The position numbers and the translations under genes are program-made. Shown in pieces: positions 35,123 to 44,955 of a stretch of DNA of 64,000 nucleotides. The DNA is taken from contig NZ_CP087203.1 of NCBI RefSeq assembly GCF_026016325.1, positions 2,108,001 to 2,172,000 on the forward strand. Reading direction: 5' to 3'. Under the pieces are notes generated by a model. It saw only the letters and a list, made by a program, of their open reading frames with translations. It was not told the DNA's origin and did not search any database. Positions within the stretch are counted from its first letter, which is position 1, and every line of letters starts with the position of its first letter. The DNA is from Pseudomonas sp. B21-056 (GTDB lineage Bacteria; Pseudomonadota; Gammaproteobacteria; Pseudomonadales; Pseudomonadaceae).

Positions 35123-38100
35123 GCGAGGGGCGTTTCAATCTTTCGGCCCTCGCCGTTCGCGAGCGATCGATCACCCTTTTCCTGATCTTTCTGATCACGA
35201 TTGCCGGCGTCCTCGCGTTCTTCGGTTTGGGGCGTGCGGAAGATCCGCCCTTCACCGTCAAGCAGATGACGATCATCTCAGCCTGGCCGGGTGCCACTGC
35301 GCAGGAAATGCAGGACCAGGTGGCCGAGCCGCTGGAAAAGCGCTTGCAGGAACTGAAGTGGTACGACCGCACCGAAACCTACACGCGGCCGGGACTGGCG
35401 TTCACCATGGTGTCGCTGCTGGACACCACACCTCCGGCAGAAGTGCAGGAAGAGTTCTACCAGGCCCGCAAGAAAATCTCGGATGAGGCAAAAACATTGC
35501 CGGCCGGTGTCATCGGGCCAATGGTCAACGATGAATTCTCGGACGTGACCTTTGCGCTGTTCGCATTGAAAGCCAAGGGCGAGCCACAGCGCTTGTTGGC
35601 ACGCGATGCCGAGTCGTTGCGCCAGCGTCTGTTGCATGTGCCAGGTGTGAAAAAGGTCAACATCATCGGCGAGCAATCCGAGCGCATTTTTGTGTCGTTC
35701 GCCCATGATCGACTGGCGACGCTTGGGCTTTCTCCCCAGGACATTTTTGCCGCGCTGAACAGCCAGAACGTGTTGACGCCCGCCGGCTCGATTGACACCC
35801 AGGGACCGCAGGTATTCGTGCGCCTGGACGGTGCATTCGACAAGCTCGAGAAAATTCGCGATACGCCCATCATCGTGCAGGGGCGCGCCCTGAAGCTTTC
35901 GGACGTGGCGACGGTCGAGCGTGGCTACGAAGATCCGGCGACCTTTCTGGTGCGCAACAAAGGTGAGCCAGCCCTGTTACTGGGTATCGTGATGCGAGAG
36001 GGCTGGAACGGCCTGGATCTGGGTAAGGCACTGGATGCAGAGACAGCCAGTATCAACCAAGGCATGCCGTTGGGCATGACGTTCACCAAGGTCACCGATC
36101 AGTCGGTGAATATCAGCTCGTCTGTCGACGAGTTCATGATCAAGTTCTTCGTCGCGTTACTGGTGGTGATGCTGGTCTGTTTCCTCAGCATGGGCTGGCG
36201 TGTGGGCGTGGTGGTGGCCGCGGCCGTGCCGCTGACCCTCGCCGTGGTGTTCATGGTCATGGCCGCCACCGGCAAGAACTTCGACCGCATTACCCTCGGC
36301 TCGCTGATCCTGGCGCTGGGCCTGCTGGTGGATGACGCCATCATCGCCATCGAAATGATGATGGTCAAAATGGAGGAGGGCTACGACCGGACCAAGGCCG
36401 CCGCCTATGCCTGGAGCCATACGGCCGCCCCGATGCTCGCCGGTACCCTGGTGACGGCTGTCGGCTTCATGCCCAACGGTTTTGCCCACTCGACCGCGGG
36501 CGAATACACCAGCAACATGTTCTGGATCGTCGGCATCGCCCTGATCGCGTCCTGGGTGGTCGCGGTGGCCTTCACGCCTTACCTGGGTGTGAAGCTGTTG
36601 CCGAACATCAAAAAGGTCGAGGGTGGCCACGCGGCCATCTATAACACCCGCCACTACAACCGCTTTCGCCGGTTGCTGACACGCGTCATCAGCCACAAAT
36701 GGCTGGTGGCCGGCTCGGTGATTGCCTTGTTTGTCGTGGCTATCCTCGGCATGGGCGTGGTCAAGAAGCAGTTTTTCCCGGCCTCCGACCGTCCGGAAGT
36801 GCTGATCGAAGTGCAAATGCCCTATGGCACCTCCATCGAGCAGACCAGCGCGACGACGGCGAAGATTGAAACCTGGCTGCAAAAACAGGACGAAGCGAAA
36901 ATCGTCACGTCCTACATCGGCCAGGGCTCACCGCGTTTCTACCTGGCGATGGCGCCGGAGCTGCCGGATCCATCGTTCGCCAAGATTGTGGTGCTGACAG
37001 GCAGCCAGGAGGAGCGCGAAACCCTCAAGCACCGTATTCGCCAAGCGGCGGCCGACGGGCTCGCGCCTGAGGCCCGTGTCCGGGTAACCCAACTGGTATT
37101 CGGTCCGTATTCACCCTTTCCCGTCGCTTATCGGGTGATGGGCCCGGACCCCGCCAAGTTGCGCGAAATTGCAGACCGGGTCGAGGCCGTCATGCGGGCA
37201 AGTCCGATGATGAGGACCGTCAACACCGACTGGGGCTCGCGGATACCGACGCTGCATTTCTCGTTGGACCAGAACCGCTTGCAGGCGGTGGGGCTGACGT
37301 CGAGTGCGGTTGGTCAGCAATTGCAGTTCCTGCTTTCGGGCATCCCTATCACTTCTGTGCGCGAGGACATTCGTTCAGTGCAGGTCGTGGGCCGCGCAGC
37401 GGGGGATATCCGGCTCGATCCGGCAAAAATACAGGGCTTCACGTTAGTGGGCTCGGCCGGTCAGCGTGTTCCGCTGTCGCAGATCGGCAGTGTCGAGGTG
37501 CGCATGGAGGATCCAGTCCTGCGGCGTCGTGACCGTACGCCCACCATTACGGTGCGCGGGGACATCGCCGAGGATCTGCAACCGCCGGACGTTTCCACGA
37601 AGATCATGAGCGAGTTGCAGCCGATCATCAGCACGCTTCCAGCCGGATACCGCATCGAACAGGCCGGTTCTATCGAGGAGTCGGCGAAAGCCTCGAAAGC
37701 GATGTTGCCGCTGTTCCCGATCATGATTGCCCTGACGCTACTGATCATCATTTTGCAGGTGCGTTCGATGTCGGCGATGGTGATGGTCTTCCTCACGGCG
37801 CCGCTGGGATTGATTGGCGTGGTGCCGACCTTGCTCATCTTCCATCAGCCGTTTGGCATCAACGCCTTGGTGGGTCTGATCGCACTGTCCGGCATCCTGA
37901 TGCGCAACACGCTGATTCTGATTGGGCAGATCGATGACAACCAGAAAGAAGGGCTCGATCCCTTCCACGCGGTGATAGAGGCCACGGTGCAACGCGCCAG
38001 GCCCGTATTGCTGACGGCGATGGCGGCCATCCTGGCCTTTATCCCACTGACCCATTCCGTGTTCTGGGGCGCCCTGGCTTACACCCTGATCGGCGGAACA

Positions 38101-38208
38101 CTCGTTGGGACCGTGATGACGCTGGTGTTCCTGCCAGCGATGTATGCCATCTGGTTCAAGATCCGTCCTGACAACGCAGCAAGAACCGAAGCACTGGCAG
38201 CCAGGTAA
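35119..38208 (+). CDS. RND efflux pump, inner-membrane permease (HAE1-type)
   Basis: A 1029-residue RND permease with twelve TM helices and two large periplasmic loops. It has the N-terminal ITLFLIFLITIAGVLAFFGLGRAEDPPFTVKQMTI, TM4 GSLILALGLLVDDAIIAIEMM with the proton-relay acidic pair, and a C-terminal LVGLIALSGILMRNTLILIGQI. The RAEDPPF motif is typical of a Pseudomonas subfamily related to triclosan-type and solvent pumps rather than AcrB/MexB itself. It is translationally coupled to the adaptor and followed 30 bp later by a FabF gene. The drug range cannot be predicted. Confidence 0.95.
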   Translation: MSEGRFNLSALAVRERSITLFLIFLITIAGVLAFFGLGRAEDPPFTVKQMTIISAWPGATAQEMQDQVAEPLEKRLQELKWYDRTETYTRPGLAFTMVSLLDTTPPAEVQEEFYQARKKISDEAKTLPAGVIGPMVNDEFSDVTFALFALKAKGEPQRLLARDAESLRQRLLHVPGVKKVNIIGEQSERIFVSFAHDRLATLGLSPQDIFAALNSQNVLTPAGSIDTQGPQVFVRLDGAFDKLEKIRDTPIIVQGRALKLSDVATVERGYEDPATFLVRNKGEPALLLGIVMREGWNGLDLGKALDAETASINQGMPLGMTFTKVTDQSVNISSSVDEFMIKFFVALLVVMLVCFLSMGWRVGVVVAAAVPLTLAVVFMVMAATGKNFDRITLGSLILALGLLVDDAIIAIEMMMVKMEEGYDRTKAAAYAWSHTAAPMLAGTLVTAVGFMPNGFAHSTAGEYTSNMFWIVGIALIASWVVAVAFTPYLGVKLLPNIKKVEGGHAAIYNTRHYNRFRRLLTRVISHKWLVAGSVIALFVVAILGMGVVKKQFFPASDRPEVLIEVQMPYGTSIEQTSATTAKIETWLQKQDEAKIVTSYIGQGSPRFYLAMAPELPDPSFAKIVVLTGSQEERETLKHRIRQAAADGLAPEARVRVTQLVFGPYSPFPVAYRVMGPDPAKLREIADRVEAVMRASPMMRTVNTDWGSRIPTLHFSLDQNRLQAVGLTSSAVGQQLQFLLSGIPITSVREDIRSVQVVGRAAGDIRLDPAKIQGFTLVGSAGQRVPLSQIGSVEVRMEDPVLRRRDRTPTITVRGDIAEDLQPPDVSTKIMSELQPIISTLPAGYRIEQAGSIEESAKASKAMLPLFPIMIALTLLIIILQVRSMSAMVMVFLTAPLGLIGVVPTLLIFHQPFGINALVGLIALSGILMRNTLILIGQIDDNQKEGLDPFHAVIEATVQRARPVLLTAMAAILAFIPLTHSVFWGALAYTLIGGTLVGTVMTLVFLPAMYAIWFKIRPDNAARTEALAAR

Positions 38209-38237
38209 AAACGCCGACTGAGAATGAAGAGGGCCTG

Positions 38238-39530
38238 ATGATGAATTCCAATGATCAAAAGCGAATCGTAGTAACCGGCGGCGGTATTGTCGGACCCCTG
38301 GGGTGCGGCATGGAGGAGGTCTGGCGCAGGTTGCTGGACGGCCGCTCCGGCATCCGGAGTCTGCCGGATGCAATCGGTGAGGGCACTGGCGTCGCCGTGG
38401 CGGGGCAAGTGCCGACCCTGGAAGAAGATCCCGTCGCCGGTTACGCGCCCGACCGGATCATTGCGCCCAAAGAGCGCAAGAAGATGGACCGGTTCATCGA
38501 GTTCGCCCTCGTCGCCGCACATGAAGCGCTGGCGCAGGCAGGCTGGCATCCCACGGACGAAGCGGACCAGCAGCGGACCGCGACGATTATCGCTTCCGGC
38601 GTCGGCGGCTTCGGTGCGATTGCCGATGCCGTCCGTACCACGGATGCCCGTGGACCGCGTAGATTATCGCCGTTCACCGCGCCGTCGTTTCTCGCCAATA
38701 TGGCCGCCGGTCACGTCTCTATCCAGAACGGTTTCAAGGGCCCACTCGGCGCACCAGTGACGGCCTGTGCCGCCGGGGTACAAGCCATTGGCGATGCGGC
38801 GCGACTGATCAGAAGCGGGGAGGCCGATATCGCCATTTGCGGCGGCACCGAAGCGGCGATCGATCGGGTGACGCTCGGTTGCTTTGCTGCCGCACGTGCG
38901 CTTTCCACCGGGTTTGCTGATCGCCCGCAGGAAGCATCGCGTCCGTTTGATCGCGATCGCGACGGGTTTGTCATGGCAGAAGGCGCAGGGTTGCTGGTGA
39001 TTGAGTCACTGGAGCACGCGCTCGCCCGTGGCGCGACGCCTCTGGCCGAGTTGGTGGGGTATGGCACCAGCGCGGATGCCTATCACCTGACTGCGGGGCC
39101 GGAAGATGGCAGTGGGGCTCGCCGCGCCATGGAGCAGGCCTTGCGCCAGGCCGGTGTAAGTGCTGGTGACATACAGCACATCAACGCACACGCGACCTCG
39201 ACGCAGGTTGGCGACAAGGGTGAACTGGCGGCAATCCGGTCCGTGTTCGGCAGCCAGTCAGGCGTGGCGATCAGCTCGACCAAGTCCGCTACGGGGCATT
39301 TGCTGGGAGCTGCTGGCGGCATTGAAGCGCTCTTTGCGGTGTTGGCTTTGCGCGATCAGATCATTCCCCCGACGTTGAATCTGCTCCATCCCGATGAGGC
39401 CGCCAGCGGTCTCGACCTGGTTGGCCTGACGGCACGCAAGGCATCGATGACCTACGCGCTTTCGAATGGGTTTGGCTTCGGCGGCGTCAATGCCAGCGTC
39501 CTGTTCCGTCGCTGGGAGGCGGCGTCATGA
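38238..39530 (+). CDS. fabF: Beta-ketoacyl-ACP synthase II (FabF-type), extra copy linked to an efflux pump
   Basis: A 430-residue elongating ketosynthase. The catalytic triad is intact: Cys177 in VTACAAG, His318 in NAHATST and His354 in SATGHLLGAAG. The C-terminal SNGFGFGGVNASVLF keeps the gatekeeper Phe region. It resembles FabF more than FabB and is slightly longer than the usual ~412. It lies 30 bp after the RND pump in the same direction, away from the fab cluster genes (acpP, fabG, fabD) that normally flank housekeeping fabF, none of which is here. It could support a special fatty acid or serve as a drug-tolerant replacement enzyme. Confidence 0.9.
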   Translation: MMNSNDQKRIVVTGGGIVGPLGCGMEEVWRRLLDGRSGIRSLPDAIGEGTGVAVAGQVPTLEEDPVAGYAPDRIIAPKERKKMDRFIEFALVAAHEALAQAGWHPTDEADQQRTATIIASGVGGFGAIADAVRTTDARGPRRLSPFTAPSFLANMAAGHVSIQNGFKGPLGAPVTACAAGVQAIGDAARLIRSGEADIAICGGTEAAIDRVTLGCFAAARALSTGFADRPQEASRPFDRDRDGFVMAEGAGLLVIESLEHALARGATPLAELVGYGTSADAYHLTAGPEDGSGARRAMEQALRQAGVSAGDIQHINAHATSTQVGDKGELAAIRSVFGSQSGVAISSTKSATGHLLGAAGGIEALFAVLALRDQIIPPTLNLLHPDEAASGLDLVGLTARKASMTYALSNGFGFGGVNASVLFRRWEAAS

Positions 39531-39656
39531 TCGCGACGCGAATGTCCTGCGCCAGTTCTCGTCGCGAACCTCAATCCTGGTGCTCGCCCACTGGCTGCAA
39601 GGCCTGAACTGTTTCCCCTGCAACACACCATCTGCTATCACCCTAGAGAGCCAACA

Positions 39657-40931
39657 ATGAAAAAAATGATGCTCAACACGCCACTTGGCCTCGCTGTCGC
39701 GCTGGCCTCTTCACAATTGTTTGCCGGCGGTTTTGCTCTCAATGAACAAAGCGTCAGCGCAATGGGCACCGGCTTTGCCGGTCGATCCTCTTCCGCTGAT
39801 GATGCGAGCACCGTTTTCGGTAACCCGGCGGGCATGTCTCGTTTGAAGAGCGAACAAGTCAGTGTGGGCGCCGCGACGCTTTTCGCCAAATCAGACATCA
39901 GCCAGACCCGCAGCACCTTCGGCGGCCAGCAAGACGGCGACATGGTCCCGACGACCACGGTGCCCATGGGCTACTACGTCAATCCCATCGATGAACATTG
40001 GGCGTTCGGTGTCGGTTTCTATGTGCCGTTCGGTCTGATTACGGATTATGGCAGTGGGTTTGCTGGCCGTTACTTCACCAACAAAAGCGAAGTCACTACG
40101 CTGACCTTTCAACCGACCGTCAGCTACGCCTTCAATGACAAGGTTTCGATCGGTTTCGGTCCAACGATCAACCGCATCAGTGGTGAGTTGTCGGCAATGG
40201 TATTGAACCCCTTCAGTCCCGGTACCAACGACGGCAAGCTCACAAGCAAGGGCGACGACACGGCCCTTGGTTTCAACGCCGGTATTCTGGTTCAGGCCAC
40301 GGACAGCACCCGGGTGGGCATGACTTACCATTCCAAGGTCAGTTACCACCTGGACAATGCCAAAACCAAAGTCTCCGGAGGCGCCTTTTCCCTTCTGGGG
40401 CTCAGCGGCGAAAGCTACGACGCTTCGCTGGATGTGGACACCCCCGAGTCCGTGGACTTTTCAGCGACACATCAACTCAATGACGATTGGACCCTTTACC
40501 TGGGCAGCACCTGGACGCGTTGGAGTCGCTTCAAAGACATCACCATCGAGAACAGCGGCTTGCCTCCCGCGTTAAGCGGCGCGTTGAGTCGCGTCTCTGA
40601 AGAAGAGAATTGGCACGACACCTGGGCACACGCAGTGGGCGCGTCGTACCAACTCAATAAGCAATGGGTATTACGCACGGGCTTTTCGGTGGATCAGTCG
40701 CCCACCAACAACACCAACCGTTCGCCGCGTATTCCGACGGGTGACCGCACGGTGGTCAGCCTGGGTGCCGGATGGACGCCGGTGGACAATGTCACGGTCG
40801 ACCTTGCCTACTCCTATCTGTGGGAAGAGCGTGTGAAGGTCAACGACGCTTCAGCAACCAGGGGCGCGTACAGCGCCAAATACAAGAACAGCGCCAGTGG
40901 TTTCGGTACTTCCGTTACCTATAGGTTCTGA
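39657..40931 (+). CDS. OmpP1/FadL-family outer-membrane transporter
   Basis: A 424-residue outer-membrane beta-barrel of the FadL family. A signal peptide (MKKMMLNTPLGLAVALASSQLFA) precedes GGFALNEQSVSAMGTGFAGRSSSADDASTVFGNPAGMSRL, the conserved N-terminal hatch with the NPAGM motif. The protein ends in a terminal aromatic (TYRF) as expected for a barrel. FadL proteins admit long-chain fatty acids or other hydrophobic compounds. It follows fabF by 126 bp and may be in the same unit; a strong terminator lies 14 bp after its stop. Confidence 0.93.
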   Translation: MKKMMLNTPLGLAVALASSQLFAGGFALNEQSVSAMGTGFAGRSSSADDASTVFGNPAGMSRLKSEQVSVGAATLFAKSDISQTRSTFGGQQDGDMVPTTTVPMGYYVNPIDEHWAFGVGFYVPFGLITDYGSGFAGRYFTNKSEVTTLTFQPTVSYAFNDKVSIGFGPTINRISGELSAMVLNPFSPGTNDGKLTSKGDDTALGFNAGILVQATDSTRVGMTYHSKVSYHLDNAKTKVSGGAFSLLGLSGESYDASLDVDTPESVDFSATHQLNDDWTLYLGSTWTRWSRFKDITIENSGLPPALSGALSRVSEEENWHDTWAHAVGASYQLNKQWVLRTGFSVDQSPTNNTNRSPRIPTGDRTVVSLGAGWTPVDNVTVDLAYSYLWEERVKVNDASATRGAYSAKYKNSASGFGTSVTYRF

Positions 40932-40945
40932 TTCACTAAAACCAG

Positions 40946-40973
40946 GCGCACCCCCAACAGGGGGAGCGCTTTT
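40946..40973 (+). terminator. Intrinsic terminator after the FadL gene
   Basis: GCGCACCCCC and GGGGGAGCGC form a 10-bp stem with one internal A/A mismatch around an AACA loop, followed by TTTT. It ends the efflux/fabF/fadL unit. The rest of the gap to 41307 holds no supported gene. Confidence 0.85.
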
Positions 40974-41307
40974 CAGCATTGTTGAAGTAAGTCCCCACGA
41001 TTCACGATCCGACTGACGATCACATGGATCTGCCGCCGCTTGGTCTGAGCGCTCGCCAGTGCACTCTGTAGGCAGATACCTACTGGAACAGCCGCAAAGC
41101 CTACCTCCAAAACAGCATGGGCTGATGGCTAGTTGCCTCTAGAAGACTGCATCATGTATTGCCAGGTCCAATACGAGATCCTTGGCCATACATGACCTGT
41201 TTGCAGGTCTGCTCATCGGACGGGAAGTCCACTTCAGGTTCCACAAACGATTTCCCAGGCCCCCTGGAAGTCCCGTGAAGCGCGTTCCTCCTTCGGCAAA
41301 CAAGATG

Positions 41308-44193
41308 ATAAGTACCTCTGCAAGTCCTGCCTCCAACGATTCCTCCGTTGGCACTTCGCTCGCCGAACAAATGGATATCCGCAATCGGCTCTACCATAAA
41401 GCCTTCGAACGTACCGCCGATTGTCTGGCTTTTTATGAGTTCGCCGAGGACGGCCGTTTACGCATTCGTGAAGTCAACCCCGTCTTTGAACGGTTGCTCG
41501 GCCTGGCTAAAGCTGCATCGCCCGGACGGTATTTGGATGAGCTTCTGTCTGAAGCCAGCGCCCAACGGATAACGTTCGACAGTCGCACCTGCGTCGTTGC
41601 CGGAACACCCATCAGCATCGAGTACGAGCTGGACCTTGCCACCGGGCGGCGTGTCTTCCTACACAGTCTTGTTCCTATCAAGGATGAGGTGGGCGGTGGT
41701 ACGTACGTGTTTCATGCCGCGCGTGATGTCACGGCGAGCAGGTGCTATGAAGGCCAATTGTTGAGCGACAAACTCGCATTTCGCACGTTGGCCGAGAACA
41801 CGCCGGATACCATCGCCCGATACGACGAGAAATGCCTACGCACCTACGCCAATCCCGCCCTGGCGCAGATGGCCGGTGTATCGGCTACGGCCTTGCTTGG
41901 CGTAAAACCCAGCCATTCATCCGCTTCCCCCGCAATGCTTGCTTATGAAACCGTGTTGCAGGAGGTACTGCGCAATGGACAGCCTGACGAATACGAATTG
42001 GCCTGGCCGGGGGAGGACGGTCAGATGGTCACCAGCCACATCCGTATCGTTCCGGAGCTGTCGGCCGGCGGCGAGGTCGTCAGCGTATTGGCCGTGGGGC
42101 GCGATATCACCCAGTTGCGGCGTACCGAGCAAGCGCTACGGATCAGGGAACAGGAGTTTCGTACACTGGTTGAAAACTCACTGGATTTCATCATTCGCTA
42201 CGACCTCGAAGGCCGGCGTACCTACTTCAATCCCGCTTGCGAGCAAGTGTTCTGCGTCCAGCTCAGCGAGTTCATAGGGACACCCATCACCTACGGAGGC
42301 CTGCTACCGGAGGAGGTGGCGAACCGTTATCACCAGGGCATTCTGGGTGTCTTGAAGAGCGGTCAGTCCAAGACAGTGGAGACAGTCTGGACCAAGGCCG
42401 ATGGTGAACAGCTCATTCACCATGTCCAGGTAGTGCCTGAGCTCGATCAGCACGGACAGGTCGCCAGCGTGCTCACCATCGGACGTGACATCTCCACGCT
42501 GAAGGCCACCGAACGACGTCTCGAGCAGGCCGAAGCCTTGGTACGACTCGGCCATTGGGAGCTGGATTACCGACATCGAACGCTGCGACTGTCGGCGGAG
42601 CTCTGTCGCATGGTCGATAAGCCGCGCGATTGGCGTCCGTCCCAGAAGGACGTTCTCGACCTGGTCGTGCTCAAGGATCGGGCACGGGTTCTTGAGAGTA
42701 TCTACGGTGCTTTCTCCAGCCGTAACTCATCTGTCGCGCTGGAGTGCTGTATCTCGGTGGGGCAGCAGTTACTGCATCTGCATTCCGAACTGCGCATCGA
42801 GTACGCCGCCAATGGTGCTCCTATGCAGGTACTCGGTACTGTCCAGGACATCAGCGAGCTGAAAACCTATCAGCAGCGTTTGCATGCGCTGGCCTTCTAT
42901 GACGCATTGACCGAATTGCCCAACCGCGAATTGTTCAAGGAGCGCCTGCAGCAAGCGTTGCTTCGAGCCAGACACAGCGGCCACCCAGTCGCGGTGGCGG
43001 TGCTCGATCTCGATAACTTTAAAGTGGTGAACGATACGCTGGGTCATGGGGCCGGTGACGAGCTGTTGCGTGAAGTTGCCAAGCGCCTGCTTCGTCTGGT
43101 GTGCAGCGGCGGTACTGTGGCGCGCCTCGGAGGGGATGAGTTCGCGCTGATCCTTCCCCAGGACGCCACTGCAACGGTTCTGGAAAGTCAGTGCAGGAAC
43201 CTCTTGCAGTCTGTGACGGGGATCTACCGAATCCAGGGTCGGGAAATTTTCGTCTCCGGCAGTCTGGGTGTCGCCCGTAGCCCAACGGATGCCGATAACA
43301 TCAATGAGCTCCTGCAATACGCCGATTCAGCCATGTACTACGTCAAGGAGCGTGGCCGCAACGGTGTCCAGCTCTATTTTCCAAGCCTGACCCAGCAAGC
43401 CACCGACCGCCTGGCCATGGCAGCCTGCTTGCGACAGTCGCTGCGCAATGGCGAGTTGGCGCTGCACTATCAGCCGCAGATCGATTTGGCCTCGGGGCGA
43501 CTGATCGGCGCCGAAGCCTTGTTGCGCTGGAACCACCCGCAGCTCGGGCAGATACCGCCGGACACCTTTATTCCGATTGCCGAGGAAACGGGATTGATCG
43601 TCGGTATAGGCGAATGGGTCCTGGAGCAGGCTTGTCGCCGTGCCGTTGCCTGGAACCATGACGCTCGCCACTCGCCGCTGAAAATAGCCGTTAATCTGTC
43701 TCCACGGCAGTTCCAGGCAAACGACCTGCTGAGTTCAATCCGCACGATCCTGAAGAACACCGGCTGCGAACCAGGCTGGTTGACGCTGGAAATAACGGAA
43801 GGCCTGCTTCTGGACAACAGCATTGCCGTGCGCGAGATCCTTGAGCAACTGGATGCCATGGGTATTTCGATCGCAATCGACGATTTCGGCACAGGCTATT
43901 CGGCGCTCGGTTACCTGAGTCGCCTACCCGTCGAAACGCTGAAAATCGACCGGTCTTTTATTCATGACATTCAACATAACCGCGATAACGCCGAGTTGGT
44001 CAAGGCGATTATCTCCATGGCCCACAGCCTGAAACTAACGTTGATTGCGGAAGGCGTGGAAGAAGACTTCCAACGGGCTTTTCTCCAAGACCACGGCTGC
44101 CATAGCGCGCAGGGCTGGTTGTATGGAAAAGCCATGCCGCCGGAGGATTTTGAAAGTCTGCTGTTGTTTCAAGTAGATGAAGCCTGGCGCTAA
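41308..44193 (+). CDS. Cyclic-di-GMP signalling protein with PAS repeats, GGDEF and EAL domains
   Basis: A protein of about 961 residues. At least three PAS/PAC modules occupy roughly residues 30-460 (FRTLAENTPDTIARYDEKCLRTYANPA and FRTLVENSLDFIIRYDLEGRRTYFNPACE are clear repeats). A further PAS-like stretch reaches about 530. GGDEF is intact at residues 608-612 (ARLGGDEFA), and the EAL motif is at 736-738 (GAEALLRW), with NLSPRQFQ, TLEITEG and DDFGTGYSALGYL downstream. Both catalytic motifs look competent. No TM segment is evident. The start is uncertain: the ATG at 41308 lacks a good ribosome site and an in-frame TTG lies upstream at 41182. It borders the secretion island but has no hrp box. 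Confidence 0.88.
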   Translation: MSTSASPASNDSSVGTSLAEQMDIRNRLYHKAFERTADCLAFYEFAEDGRLRIREVNPVFERLLGLAKAASPGRYLDELLSEASAQRITFDSRTCVVAGTPISIEYELDLATGRRVFLHSLVPIKDEVGGGTYVFHAARDVTASRCYEGQLLSDKLAFRTLAENTPDTIARYDEKCLRTYANPALAQMAGVSATALLGVKPSHSSASPAMLAYETVLQEVLRNGQPDEYELAWPGEDGQMVTSHIRIVPELSAGGEVVSVLAVGRDITQLRRTEQALRIREQEFRTLVENSLDFIIRYDLEGRRTYFNPACEQVFCVQLSEFIGTPITYGGLLPEEVANRYHQGILGVLKSGQSKTVETVWTKADGEQLIHHVQVVPELDQHGQVASVLTIGRDISTLKATERRLEQAEALVRLGHWELDYRHRTLRLSAELCRMVDKPRDWRPSQKDVLDLVVLKDRARVLESIYGAFSSRNSSVALECCISVGQQLLHLHSELRIEYAANGAPMQVLGTVQDISELKTYQQRLHALAFYDALTELPNRELFKERLQQALLRARHSGHPVAVAVLDLDNFKVVNDTLGHGAGDELLREVAKRLLRLVCSGGTVARLGGDEFALILPQDATATVLESQCRNLLQSVTGIYRIQGREIFVSGSLGVARSPTDADNINELLQYADSAMYYVKERGRNGVQLYFPSLTQQATDRLAMAACLRQSLRNGELALHYQPQIDLASGRLIGAEALLRWNHPQLGQIPPDTFIPIAEETGLIVGIGEWVLEQACRRAVAWNHDARHSPLKIAVNLSPRQFQANDLLSSIRTILKNTGCEPGWLTLEITEGLLLDNSIAVREILEQLDAMGISIAIDDFGTGYSALGYLSRLPVETLKIDRSFIHDIQHNRDNAELVKAIISMAHSLKLTLIAEGVEEDFQRAFLQDHGCHSAQGWLYGKAMPPEDFESLLLFQVDEAWR

Positions 44194-44438
44194 AGGCGTG
44201 CACCTTGTTCGCTCCTTACTGCCGGGCGGGTCGATATCCCGCTTCGGCTGAAATTTGACGGGCACACTCCAGCATTTGTTTGTCGCTGCCGAACAGCAGT
44301 GCGCCAGGGCTTACGGGCTCAGGCCTTGGATTTGCAAGGCCGGACGCCAGATCTCTGTCGGTTTGGTGGTTGAAATGAGGGGGAGGCGTTGTTCGAAGTG
44401 AGTCGCAACCGGGAGCGGATGGGTTCCTCGTCTTCATC

Positions 44439-44466
44439 GGAACCGATGGGGCTCGATGACCACAAA
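44439..44466 (+). promoter_or_regulatory. hrp box upstream of the chaperone gene
   Basis: GGAACC, a 15-bp spacer, then CCACAAA matches the HrpL (ECF sigma) consensus GGAACC-N15/16-CCACNNA. It ends 44 bp before the chaperone start and points at it. Confidence 0.88.
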
Positions 44467-44510
44467 GTGTCTGGCTAACCTCGGCTTTTTCTTTCCAAAG
44501 GACTGAAGCG

Positions 44511-44900
44511 ATGAAAACTCCAGCACTTGATTTTACCCGTTTCCTCAATTCCCTGGGCGCACAGCTAGGCACCTCATTGTCCCTGCAGAACGGTGTCTGT
44601 GCCTTGTATGACAGCCAGGACAATGAAGTCGCCATCATCGAGCTGCCAGAGCACAGCGAGATGGTGATCTTTCATTGCAGCGTTGGCCGCTGCCCGGAAC
44701 GTTCTGCCGATCTGCAGCGCCTCCTGAGCTTGAACTTCGATGTCGCCCGCTTGCACGGTTGCTGGTTTGCCGTTGACCAAGGGGATGTACGCCTGTGTGC
44801 CCAGCGTGAACTGGCATCCCTCGATGAACCAGGATTCTGCAACGTGGCCCGGGGCTTTATCGCCCAGGCGCGCGAAGCACGCACGTTTTTGCCGGCTTGA
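44511..44900 (+). CDS. avrF: Type III chaperone for AvrE (AvrF/DspF, CesT family)
   Basis: A 129-residue acidic protein with the CesT chaperone pattern: DFTRFLNSLGAQLGTSLSLQNGVCALYDSQDNEVAIIELPEHSEMVIFHCSVG, then LLSLNFDVARLHGCWFAVDQGDVRLCAQRELASLD. It is transcribed toward the AvrE effector gene from its own hrp box, the convergent arrangement reported for avrE/avrF of P. syringae, whereas Erwinia dspE-dspF are in one direction. It should bind the N-terminal region of the effector and deliver it to the export machinery. Confidence 0.88.
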   Translation: MKTPALDFTRFLNSLGAQLGTSLSLQNGVCALYDSQDNEVAIIELPEHSEMVIFHCSVGRCPERSADLQRLLSLNFDVARLHGCWFAVDQGDVRLCAQRELASLDEPGFCNVARGFIAQAREARTFLPA

Positions 44901-44908
44901 CAGGGAGA

Positions 44909-44940
44909 AAGCGCCGCCTTGTCTCGGCGCTTCCTTTTCT
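44909..44940 (+). terminator. Intrinsic terminator between avrF and avrE
   Basis: A perfect 8-bp stem (AAGCGCCG / CGGCGCTT) with an 8-nt loop is followed by CCTTTTCT. It sits between two convergent genes; the T-rich side serves avrF, and the hairpin may also act for avrE with a weaker tail. Confidence 0.8.
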
Positions 44941-44955
44941 GCCTGTTCCTGCCTA

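Noticed and set aside
44216..44638. 140-codon minus-strand reading overlapping the avrF promoter and 5' end
   Set aside because: It covers the hrp box and the start of avrF and has no domain. The tail around 44216-44300 looks protein-like but is too short to judge.
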